The position numbers were made by a program, and so were the translations under genes. A stretch of DNA of 44,678 nucleotides from DASSKF01 sp035690725 (GTDB taxonomy: Bacteria; Actinomycetota; Actinomycetes; Actinomycetales; Dermatophilaceae), in the NCBI GenBank assembly GCA_035690725.1, contig DASSKF010000204.1, positions 1-44,678 of the forward strand, read 5' to 3'. Positions 33,283 through 40,106 of the stretch are shown in pieces (position 1 is the stretch's first letter; every line of letters starts with the position of its first letter). The notes beneath the pieces are model-generated. The model was not told where the DNA came from. It was given only the letters and a program-made list of their open reading frames with translations, and searched no databases.

Positions 33283-33288
33283 ACTGTA
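33283..33288 (-). promoter_or_regulatory. Leaderless -10 box for the aminotransferase gene
   Basis: TACAGT on the minus strand, 7 nt before ATG 33275; a very good TANNNT match with no SD between. Confidence 0.5.
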
Positions 33289-33376
33289 TGGCGTGTGCTC
33301 ACCCGCCCGGCACGCCGTCACCTGCCTGCCCGCGACGGTGGCCGTGCCGTTGAGCTCGACCTGCCACCATGTCGCC

Positions 33377-33772
33377 ATGTCGATCGTCATCAAGATCCTC
33401 GTGAACGCGGTGGCCCTGTGGGTCGCCACGCTCGTCGTGCCCGGAATCGTCCTCGGGGTGCCCGGCCAGGAGGAGACCTGGACCACCCAGGTCGGCACCC
33501 TCGTCGTGGTGGCGATCATCTTCGGGTTGATCAACGCCGTCATCAAGCCGGTCGTGAGCTTCTTCGCCCTGCCGTTCATCATCCTCACGCTCGGGCTGCT
33601 CACGCTGGTCATCAACGCCCTCATGCTGCAGATCACCTCGTGGGTGGCGGGCGGCTTCAACCTGGCGTTTCACGTGAACCAGTTCTTCTGGGACGCCGTC
33701 TTCGGCGGCATCATCATCGCCCTCGTCAGCATGATCCTGCAGCTGGTCCTGCCCGACGGCCGCGATGACTGA
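33377..33772 (+). CDS. Phage-holin-family (DUF360-type) membrane protein
   Basis: A 131-residue protein with four hydrophobic segments (about 4-24, 40-58, 62-85, 105-125). The pattern IIFGLINAVIKPVVSFFALP followed by FIILTLGLLTLVINALML is the hallmark of the chromosomal Phage_holin_4_2 family, widespread and of unknown role despite its name; no phage genes are near. ATG 33377 has no clear SD. The stop overlaps a possible upstream start (33765) of the dienelactone hydrolase gene. Confidence 0.85.
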   Translation: MSIVIKILVNAVALWVATLVVPGIVLGVPGQEETWTTQVGTLVVVAIIFGLINAVIKPVVSFFALPFIILTLGLLTLVINALMLQITSWVAGGFNLAFHVNQFFWDAVFGGIIIALVSMILQLVLPDGRDD

Positions 33773-33782
33773 GGCAGGGGCG

Positions 33783-34523
33783 ATGAGCAGGGGCACCCCG
33801 TCCGGCACGGGACCGACCCGGGTGGCCCTCGAGGTCGCGGGAGGCGAGCTCCCGGCATACCGCTGGGAACCGGAGGGGCCGGCGCGTGCCGGGCTGGTCG
33901 TCTTCCAGGAGATCTTCGGGGTCAGTGACTACGTCCGGTCCCGCTGCGCGGACCTGGCGGCGCTCGGCTACCTCGTCCTCGCGCCCGAGCTCTACTGGCG
34001 GCTCGAGGCGTCCGGCGTGGACACCACGGTCGACGAGCAACGGCCGGACTTCCTGGAGCGGGCGATGGGGCTCGCGGGCCAGCTCGACTGGGCGGCCGCC
34101 GTCGAGGACGGCGTGGCGACGGTGGAGCGGCTGCGGTCCGAGCGCGGGGTCGAGCGGGTGGGGGTGCTCGGGTTCTGCTTCGGCGGGGGGCTGGCGTTCA
34201 ACGTGGCGGCGCGGACGGGCGTGGACGCGCTCGTGAGCTACTACGGCTCGGCGCTGCCGACCCTGCTCGAGCTCGCGCCCTCGGTGACCGCGCCGAGCCT
34301 GCACCACTTCGGGACCGACGACGCGTTCATCGACGCGGCGGCCGTGGAGCGGATCCGGGACGCCGTGACCGGGCCGCACGCCGGGGCGGGGACAGGGTTG
34401 GAGCTGCACGAGGGTGCGGGGCACGCGTTCGACAACCCGCACCCCGCTTTCCACCACCCGGAGGCGTCGGCGCGGGCGTGGGAGCAGACCCGGGCGTTCC
34501 TGACGGCCCACCTGCCCACCTGA
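33783..34523 (+). CDS. Dienelactone hydrolase-family protein
   Basis: A 246-residue alpha/beta hydrolase. The catalytic triad is visible: Cys in VGVLGFCFGGGLAFN, Asp in FGTDDAFID, His in GAGHAFDNPHPAF. VVFQEIFGVSDYVRSRCADL is the usual DLH N-terminal signature. It hydrolyses lactones or esters; the substrate is unknown and no chloroaromatic pathway is near. ATG 33783 follows an AGGGGCG sequence; ATG 33765 is in frame and would overlap the holin-family gene by 8 bp. Confidence 0.88.
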   Translation: MSRGTPSGTGPTRVALEVAGGELPAYRWEPEGPARAGLVVFQEIFGVSDYVRSRCADLAALGYLVLAPELYWRLEASGVDTTVDEQRPDFLERAMGLAGQLDWAAAVEDGVATVERLRSERGVERVGVLGFCFGGGLAFNVAARTGVDALVSYYGSALPTLLELAPSVTAPSLHHFGTDDAFIDAAAVERIRDAVTGPHAGAGTGLELHEGAGHAFDNPHPAFHHPEASARAWEQTRAFLTAHLPT

Positions 34524-34524
34524 T

Positions 34525-34590
34525 CCCCCGGGCGCCTTCCCCCGGGTGCCTTCCCCCGGGCGCCTTCCCCCGGGTGCCTTCCCCCGGGTG
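34525..34590. repeat. 14-bp tandem repeat CCTTCCCCCGGGYG, 4.7 copies
   Basis: Units at 34535-34548, 34549-34562, 34563-34576 and 34577-34590, preceded by a partial unit at 34525-34534; Y alternates T, C, T, T. It starts one base after the dienelactone hydrolase stop and ends one base before the first 71-bp palindromic element. Each unit contains CCCGGG. No coding sense; probably a slippage-prone tract or part of the 3' processing/termination region. Confidence 0.8.
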
Positions 34591-34591
34591 C

Positions 34592-34662
34592 GACCGGACA
34601 CGGCTTCTGCGAGATTTCCCGGCCGCAGACGCCGAGTGCGCTCGCGCAACGCGTGTCCGGTC
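34592..34662. repeat. 71-bp palindromic element, copy A
   Basis: Begins GACCGGACACGGCTTCTGCG and ends CGCGCAACGCGTGTCCGGTC. The outer 10 bp are perfect inverted repeats and pairing continues imperfectly inward. It lies between the convergent dienelactone hydrolase and GNAT-Nudix genes. Same length and ends as copies B-D. Confidence 0.85.
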
Positions 34663-34679
34663 CGGGGGCGGTATGCCGG

Positions 34680-35705
34680 TCAGCCCGGCAGCTGCCCGTC
34701 CTCCAGGTAGAGGGTGGCCGGCTCGCGGCCCCCGCGCCGGGCGGCGTCGAGCTCCTCGGCGATGCTGCGCAGGTGCCGGCCGACGTAGGGCGCGGCGCGG
34801 CCGTCCACCTGGTCCAGCGCGCACCAGTGCAGGTGCCGGATCTCGCGGGGCTCGAGCATGACGTGGTCGAACAGCTCCTCGGTCCGCATCCCGAGCAGCT
34901 CGACCTCGTAGACGAACAGCATGGCGTCGTCCCACGCCCGGTAGGGCGGCAGCCAGTTCGTCGCCGCCAACCGGGTCGGCCGGACGTCCACGCGCAGCTC
35001 CTCGGCGACCTCGCGGACGAGCGCGAACGCCGGTGACTCGCGCGGGTCGACCACGCCGCCCGGCAGGTCCCACTCGCGCTTGTAGGTCAGCTCGCACATC
35101 AGCAGGTCGCCGTCGCCGTTGCGCAGCAGCCCCTGGGTGATCACGCGCTTGGTCGGCAGGCCGGCGTTGAGCACCGCGAGGAACCCGTTGCGCGAGTCCG
35201 GCTCCGGGTCGGTGGGGAGTCGCGCGAAGACCAGCTCGTCGGCCGGCTGCCCGTCCCGGGAGGCCCGTCCGCGGGCCACGCCCTCCTTGCGCAGCCCGGC
35301 CCGGCCGGCGGTGCGGATCGACGGGCGGTCGTCCGGCGGGACGAACGCCTCGATCCGCGCCAGGTCCAGGTCGGTGAAGCAGTAGCCGACCAGCAGCCGG
35401 GTCGCCCGGACGGCGACCCCGAAGCCCCGGTGCCCCGCCGCGACGGCCCAGCGCAGCTCGCCGACGCGGGCTCCGACGAGCCGCACCGAGACCCGGCCGG
35501 CGACCTCCCCGTGGTGCTCGACGGCGAACGCGAGGAGCCGCCCGTCGGCGTCGGCCGTCGGTGCCCCGGCCGGGTCGTCCGCGAAGGCGCCGAGCAGGTC
35601 GGGGCCGAGGGCCGCCCCGTCCTCGGGCTGCCAGCGGCGGATCATCACCTGCCCGTCGCGCAGGGTCGGCAGCTGGGGGTCGGGACCACTCGGCATACCG
35701 CTCAC
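34680..35705 (-). CDS. GNAT-Nudix fusion protein
   Basis: A 341-residue two-domain protein. Residues about 12-165 are a RimJ/RimL-like GNAT (IRRWQPEDGAALGPDLLGAF, ELRWAVAAGHRGFGVAVRAT, with CFTDLDLARIEAFVPPDDRP). Residues about 175-330 are a Nudix hydrolase whose box reads GGVVDPRESPAFALVREVAE followed by ELRVD, with the conserved Glu residues present. Such fusions may acetylate and hydrolyse related nucleotide compounds, but no substrate is known. GTG 35705 is chosen from a leaderless -10 box (CAGGGT); ATG 35696 is in frame. Confidence 0.85.
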   Translation of the reverse strand: MSGMPSGPDPQLPTLRDGQVMIRRWQPEDGAALGPDLLGAFADDPAGAPTADADGRLLAFAVEHHGEVAGRVSVRLVGARVGELRWAVAAGHRGFGVAVRATRLLVGYCFTDLDLARIEAFVPPDDRPSIRTAGRAGLRKEGVARGRASRDGQPADELVFARLPTDPEPDSRNGFLAVLNAGLPTKRVITQGLLRNGDGDLLMCELTYKREWDLPGGVVDPRESPAFALVREVAEELRVDVRPTRLAATNWLPPYRAWDDAMLFVYEVELLGMRTEELFDHVMLEPREIRHLHWCALDQVDGRAAPYVGRHLRSIAEELDAARRGGREPATLYLEDGQLPG

Positions 35706-35712
35706 GACGCCC

Positions 35713-35718
35713 ACCCTG
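35713..35718 (-). promoter_or_regulatory. Leaderless -10 box for the GNAT-Nudix gene
   Basis: CAGGGT on the minus strand, 7 nt before GTG 35705. It lies 18 bp from 71-bp element B, so the element sits about where -35 and upstream sequences would be. Confidence 0.35.
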
Positions 35719-35735
35719 CCACCCCGCCCCCTCGC

Positions 35736-35806
35736 GACCGGACACGGCTTCCGCGAGCGTTCTCGGCGGTCAGGCGCGAGAGGACTCGCGCAACGGGTGT
35801 CCGGTC
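35736..35806. repeat. 71-bp palindromic element, copy B
   Basis: Begins GACCGGACACGGCTTCCGCG and ends TCGCGCAACGGGTGTCCGGT plus C. It lies between the stop of the 2OG oxygenase gene and the start of the GNAT-Nudix gene, both on the minus strand. Confidence 0.85.
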
Positions 35807-35831
35807 GACGCGGAGCCGCGCGACGCATCGG

Positions 35832-36872
35832 TCAGGCGAGCGCGGCCACCAGGTCCGGGTGGTGGCGGGCGGCGACGTCCGGGTGGGCACGCAGCCGGCT
35901 CTTCAGCGCGTTCGCGCCATAGGTGCCGTGGATCGGGTTCGCCGGGTCGACGGTGACGCCGCGCGCTTCGGCGGCGAGCTCGGGGGGCAGCGTGAGCCGT
36001 GGCACCTGCGCCGACAGGGCGGGGTTGAAGAAGTACGGCACCGAGATCCGGTCGGTCCCCGGGGCGGGCGCGACGACCCGGTGCACCGTCGCGCGGAGGT
36101 AGCCGTCGGTCGCGTGCTCCAGCAGCTCGCCGGTGTTCACCACGAGCGCACCCTCGACCGGCGGGACGTCGATCCACTGGCCGCCGTGCTCGACCTGCAG
36201 GCCGACGGAGCCGGGCTCGACGAGCAGCAGGGTGAGCACGCCGGAGTCGCGGTGGGCGCCGACGCCCTGGTCGGTGCCGTCGTCGGGGCGGCCGGGGTAG
36301 CGCACCACCTTCGTCAGCTCGGAGGGGTCGACCGCGAAGGCCCGGTCGAACACGGACCGGTCCTGGCCCAGGGACTCGGCCCACTCGCGCAGGAGCTGCA
36401 GGCCGACCTGCGCCATGGACTCGTTCCAGGCGGTGACGACCTGCTGCAGCTCCGGCAGGGAGACCGGCCACTGGTTCGGGCCCTGGAGCACGTCCCAGTC
36501 CGCCGTCCGGGGGGAGATCGCGGGTCGTTCGGGGCCGATGTCGATCTGCTCGCGCCAGTCCTGCTTGCCCTGGGTGCGCTCGCCGCCGAGCCGGGTGTAG
36601 CCGCGGAAGTGCGGGCTGTGCACGTTCTCGATGGCGAGCTTGTCCGCCTCGGGGAGCGCGAAGAACCGGCGGGCCACGGTGAACAGCTCGTCGATCCGGG
36701 CGGCGTCGACCCCGTGCCCGACGAGGTAGAGGAAGCCGTACTCGTGGGTCGCCTCGCGCAGCGCCTCCCGGAACGCCGGCGCCGTGGCCGGGTCCGCCGC
36801 GTCGCGGAGGTCGAGGACGGGCAGCGTCGGGGCCTCGGTGGTCACGGGCTCGGCGGGGAGGGACACAGCCAT
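35832..36872 (-). CDS. 2-oxoglutarate/Fe(II)-dependent oxygenase (isopenicillin N synthase family)
   Basis: A 346-residue enzyme. The iron ligands are H and D in VGAHRDSGVLTLLLV and H in RATVHRVVAPAPG; the 2OG-binding Arg/Ser is in TDRISVPYFFNP. N-terminal LPVLDLRDAADPATAPAFRE and EYGFLYLVGHGVD are the DIOX_N signature. Role unknown; related bacterial proteins hydroxylate small molecules. A leaderless -10 (TATCGT) lies 6 nt before ATG 36872. The gene is flanked by 71-bp elements on both sides. Confidence 0.88.
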   Translation of the reverse strand: MAVSLPAEPVTTEAPTLPVLDLRDAADPATAPAFREALREATHEYGFLYLVGHGVDAARIDELFTVARRFFALPEADKLAIENVHSPHFRGYTRLGGERTQGKQDWREQIDIGPERPAISPRTADWDVLQGPNQWPVSLPELQQVVTAWNESMAQVGLQLLREWAESLGQDRSVFDRAFAVDPSELTKVVRYPGRPDDGTDQGVGAHRDSGVLTLLLVEPGSVGLQVEHGGQWIDVPPVEGALVVNTGELLEHATDGYLRATVHRVVAPAPGTDRISVPYFFNPALSAQVPRLTLPPELAAEARGVTVDPANPIHGTYGANALKSRLRAHPDVAARHHPDLVAALA

Positions 36873-36878
36873 AACGTG

Positions 36879-36884
36879 ACGATA
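36879..36884 (-). promoter_or_regulatory. Leaderless -10 box for the oxygenase gene
   Basis: TATCGT on the minus strand, 6 nt before ATG 36872; good TANNNT match. Confidence 0.45.
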
Positions 36885-36947
36885 GGCAGCGGATAACGGC
36901 AGGGCATGGTTCGGTCGGATCCTGAGATGGGCGTCGTTCCCACCTTC

Positions 36948-37018
36948 GACCGGACACCCGTTCCGTGAGCGATCTCGGGCGTTCCCGTCGAGAACGCTCT
37001 CCGATGCGGTGTCCGGTC
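36948..37018. repeat. 71-bp palindromic element, copy C
   Basis: Begins GACCGGACACCCGTTCCGTG and ends CTCCGATGCGGTGTCCGGTC. The most divergent copy internally, yet it keeps the exact length and ends, and its inner arms GAGCGATCTCG and CGAGAACGCTC pair with each other. It lies between the divergent oxygenase and AbiEi-like genes. The remaining sequence of this 282-bp gap shows nothing I recognise. Confidence 0.85.
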
Positions 37019-37154
37019 GCGGGGGTCGGCCGGGACAGGGGCGCGACGGCGGACCCAACGGCGGTGTCCCCAAGCGCCCCGGACGCCGGCTCGTCCGTCC
37101 ACAGCGCGGGGCCGACCCTTCCGAGGCGCTGGCGCAGGGCAGCACCGTCGTTCC

Positions 37155-38210
37155 ATGACGGACCTGTTCGCCACCCTCGCCGAGCTGCCCGACCCCTTCG
37201 CGACCAGCGAGGCCGCGGCAGCGGGCGTCAACGCATGGGCGTTGCGCCAGCTCGTGCGCCACGGCGCGGTGCTCCGGCTGCAACGCGGCGTCTACCGGCT
37301 CCGCACGGCGCCGCCCGAGGAGCAGAGGTGGGAGCGCATCCGCCGGCTCCACCTGGAACGGGCGAGGCAGGCGCTGCGGGCGCACCGCGGGCACGCGTTG
37401 AGCCACGAGACCGCGGCAACGGCCCGCGGCTGGTGGACCTCCTTGCACCCGGACGGCGACGTCCACCTGACGGCGCTCAGGGTGCAACCCCGCACCCGCC
37501 GCGTCAACGGCCTGTGGTTGCACCACAGCGACTCGGTCACCAATGACGTGGAGGAGGTCGACGGTATGCCGTGCCTCACCGCCGCGCGCACGGTCGCCGA
37601 CTGCCTGCGCACCCTGCGTGCGTCGAACGCGGTGGCCGTCGCCGACTCCGCCCTGCGTCACCGGGCCACCACGCGGCGGGAAGTTGACGCTGCGTTGAGG
37701 AGTCAACGTCGTTGGGTGGGCAGACCTCGAGCGGCGGAGGCGTTGGAGCTGGTGGATCCGCGCCGGGAGACGTGGCTGGAGTCGACCTCCTTCGTCACCC
37801 TGGCCGAAGCCGGCATTGAGCTACCCACCCCACAGGTCGAGGTGTTCGACGAGCACCTGCAGTTGGTCGGCCGGGTCGACGGGATGTGGATCGCTGACGG
37901 AACCGTGGGTGAGGCCGACGGTGACGGCAAGTACCTCCGCCCCGATGCCGACTCTGGTCCTGATCCGGAGGTCACGTCCCGGGCGATTCTCGCCGAGCGT
38001 CGACGCGAACGAGCGGTCGAGCGGACCGGCCTCGTCATGGTGCGCTGGACCCGGCAGGAGATCCGACGTGACGGGTTCGGCGTCGCGGCGCGAGTCCGTG
38101 CCGGACGGGCTCGGGGAGACCTGCGCCGCTTCCGGGGACGGCTGCGGGTCGACGGCGAATGGCTCGACCTGTCCCGCTACCTCCGCCACGAAGGGCCGCC
38201 GGCCGCCTGA
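37155..38210 (+). CDS. AbiEi-like antitoxin-domain protein with DUF559-like C-terminus
   Basis: A 351-residue protein. Residues about 8-60 are an AbiEi-type winged helix (FATSEAAAAGVNAWALRQLV and HGAVLRLQRGVYRL); a middle AbiEi region follows (LSHETAATARGW, RVNGLWLHHSD, GMPCLTAARTVADCLRT). The C-terminal about 130 residues (ELPTPQVEVFDEHLQLVGRV, DGMWIADGTVGEADGDGKYL) look like a DUF559/Vsr-type endonuclease fold. These stand-alone actinobacterial proteins rarely have an AbiEii toxin partner, and none is encoded here. The TGA (38208-38210) forms part of element D, so the element touches the coding end. Confidence 0.82.
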   Translation: MTDLFATLAELPDPFATSEAAAAGVNAWALRQLVRHGAVLRLQRGVYRLRTAPPEEQRWERIRRLHLERARQALRAHRGHALSHETAATARGWWTSLHPDGDVHLTALRVQPRTRRVNGLWLHHSDSVTNDVEEVDGMPCLTAARTVADCLRTLRASNAVAVADSALRHRATTRREVDAALRSQRRWVGRPRAAEALELVDPRRETWLESTSFVTLAEAGIELPTPQVEVFDEHLQLVGRVDGMWIADGTVGEADGDGKYLRPDADSGPDPEVTSRAILAERRRERAVERTGLVMVRWTRQEIRRDGFGVAARVRAGRARGDLRRFRGRLRVDGEWLDLSRYLRHEGPPAA

Positions 38211-38279
38211 CCGGACACGCGTTCCGAGAGCGCACTCGGGCGCTTCCCCGGAGTTCACTCGCGCAACGAGTGTCCGGTC
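38209..38279. repeat. 71-bp palindromic element, copy D
   Basis: Begins GACCGGACACGCGTTCCGAG and ends TCGCGCAACGAGTGTCCGGT plus C. The best-paired copy: the arms match over most of the first 27 positions. It overlaps the AbiEi-like stop codon by two bases and lies between convergent genes. Confidence 0.85.
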
Positions 38280-38313
38280 GCCAGTGGAGGGGCACCCGAG
38301 CGGGTGGGGCAGC

Positions 38314-40026
38314 TCAGACGTGGCGGCGGGAGGTGATCACCCGGAACCGGTTGGCCACGAACGCCGCGTCGACGTAGGCGCTGTTCGCCGCCGGGTTCGC
38401 GCCGGTGCCGTGGTAGTCGCTGAACGCCGCCGTCTGGTTGACGAAGATCTGCCCGGTCAGGTTCTCCGACAGCGCCACGCCCGCCTCGGCGGCCGCCTCG
38501 CGCGCGTCGTCGAGCACCTCCTCGGAGGTGGAGTAGACCGACGCCGTCATCGCCCCGTGCTCGCGGATCGTGTCCCGCAGCCGCTCCAGCGACTGCCCCG
38601 TCGAGTCGGTCTCGATGAGGAAGGACACCGGCCCGAAGCACTCCTGCGTGTATGCCGTGTCGTTGCCGACGTCGACCGACACCAGTCCCGGGACGCGCAC
38701 CACGGCGTCGGGGTAGGCCGGGTGGGTCACCCCGCGGGTGTCCAGCACCACCTCGCCGCCGAGGCGGGAGGCCAGGCCGGGCACGTCGGTCGCCCGGGAG
38801 CGGACGTCGTCGTTGACGGTGGCGCCGAGCACCTCGACCGCCTTCGCGTCGTCGGCGTTGAACGCCGTGAGGGCCCCGGCCAGCTGCTTCCCGAACTCCT
38901 CGAAGGACAGGTGGCCCTGGTCGGTGTCCACGCCCTCGCGCGGGACGTAGACGTTCTGCGGGGCGGTGCACATCTGCCCGGAGTAGAGGGAGAAGGAGAA
39001 GGCGAGGTTGCCGAGCAGCCCCTTCAGGTTGTCGGTCGAGTCGACCACGATCGTGTTGACGCCGGCCTTCTCGGTGTAGACCTGCTTGCCCTGGCCGGCC
39101 GCCTCGCGCTCCAGCCAGCCGCCGAAGCCGGGGCCGCCGGTGTAGTCGATGATCGCGACCTCCGACCGCAGGGCGAGCTCCTTGGCGAGACCTTCGCCGT
39201 CGTCCTCGGCGGCGAGCTGCACGAGCGCCTTGTCGAACCCGGCCTCCTCGAGCACGGAGCGCATGACCTCGACGGTGATCGCCAGCGGCAGCGTGGCCCG
39301 CGGGTGCGGCTTGACGACCACCGGGTTGCCGGTGGCCAACGAGGCGAACAGGCCCGGGTAGCCGTTCCAGGTGGGGAACGTGTTGCAGCCGATCATCAGC
39401 GCCACCCCGCGCGGGACGATGCGGTAGTCCTTCTGCATCCGGATCGGCTCGCGCTTGGTGGGCCGCTCCCACACCACCGATGCCGGGATCCGTTCCTGCT
39501 CGACGAGCGCGGCGACGACCGCCTCCAGGGCGCGGTCCTGGGCGTTCGGCCCCGCCGCCTGGAAGGACATGACGAACGGCTGGCCGGTGGTGTGCATCAC
39601 CGCGTTGGCCAGCTCGAAGGAGTGCCTGTTGATTCGGTCGATCATCTCCACGCAGACCGCCGCCCGGGTGCGGGCGCCGGCGTCGCGCCAAGCCGGAAGG
39701 GCCGCCTTCGCCGCCGCCACGCCGGCGTCGACGTCAAGGCGCGGGTAGCGCACCCGCAGCTCCGGGCCGTAGGGCGAGACCTCGCTGCCGACCCACGAGC
39801 CGTCGGTGGGCTGGTCGGCCAAGCCGGTGAAGTCCTGACCCAGCCGCCCCTCGAAGGCGACCTTGCCCGCGTCGGCCGAGCCCTCGCCGTACACCCTCGG
39901 GGAGGGGGACTCCGGGTAGCGAGAGAACCACGAGCGGTCGGCCAGGGCCTGTGCAGCCTCCGTGAGCACCGTCTCGTGCGTGGCCACGAGCGGGTGGGTG
40001 GACTGGGCGGCGGTCGTGTCAGTCAC
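38314..40026 (-). CDS. paaN: Phenylacetate degradation aldehyde dehydrogenase PaaN
   Basis: A 570-residue ALDH-superfamily protein of the stand-alone PaaN type, including VPRGVALMIGCNTFPTWNGY, NPVVVKPHPRATLPLAITVE, YTGGPGFGGWLEREAAGQGK, the catalytic-Cys region FSLYSGQMCTAPQNVYVPRE, and AYTQECFGPVSFLIETDSTG. In phenylacetate catabolism PaaN/PaaZ-type enzymes oxidise the ring-cleaved oxepin-CoA semialdehyde. The GTG start has TACGAT 7 nt upstream, so the mRNA is probably leaderless. It diverges from paaH. Confidence 0.9.
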   Translation of the reverse strand: MTDTTAAQSTHPLVATHETVLTEAAQALADRSWFSRYPESPSPRVYGEGSADAGKVAFEGRLGQDFTGLADQPTDGSWVGSEVSPYGPELRVRYPRLDVDAGVAAAKAALPAWRDAGARTRAAVCVEMIDRINRHSFELANAVMHTTGQPFVMSFQAAGPNAQDRALEAVVAALVEQERIPASVVWERPTKREPIRMQKDYRIVPRGVALMIGCNTFPTWNGYPGLFASLATGNPVVVKPHPRATLPLAITVEVMRSVLEEAGFDKALVQLAAEDDGEGLAKELALRSEVAIIDYTGGPGFGGWLEREAAGQGKQVYTEKAGVNTIVVDSTDNLKGLLGNLAFSFSLYSGQMCTAPQNVYVPREGVDTDQGHLSFEEFGKQLAGALTAFNADDAKAVEVLGATVNDDVRSRATDVPGLASRLGGEVVLDTRGVTHPAYPDAVVRVPGLVSVDVGNDTAYTQECFGPVSFLIETDSTGQSLERLRDTIREHGAMTASVYSTSEEVLDDAREAAAEAGVALSENLTGQIFVNQTAAFSDYHGTGANPAANSAYVDAAFVANRFRVITSRRHV

Positions 40027-40033
40027 GCCCTCG

Positions 40034-40039
40034 ATCGTA
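40034..40039 (-). promoter_or_regulatory. Leaderless -10 box for paaN
   Basis: TACGAT on the minus strand, 7 nt before GTG 40026; clear TANNNT match. Confidence 0.5.
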
Positions 40040-40058
40040 ACCAGCGCACCTCGGAGCC

Positions 40059-40075
40059 GTGAGACACACTCTTAC
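40059..40075. promoter_or_regulatory. Candidate operator in the paaN-paaH divergent region
   Basis: GTGAGA-CACAC-TCTTAC is an inverted repeat with one mismatch, midway in the 80-bp divergent intergenic region. A Paa regulator (TetR or GntR type) bound here could control both genes; no such regulator is encoded in the window. Confidence 0.35.
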
Positions 40076-40106
40076 AGGGCAGGGCCGGCGTGCCAACATG
40101 TGTCAC

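Noticed and set aside
30765..33353. Plus-strand frame of 862 codons opposite E1-alpha and the aminotransferase
   Set aside because: Antisense shadow of two well-conserved minus-strand genes.
33377..33772. Prophage holin
   Set aside because: The family name is historical; no lysin, structural or integrase gene is nearby and the family is common in chromosomes.
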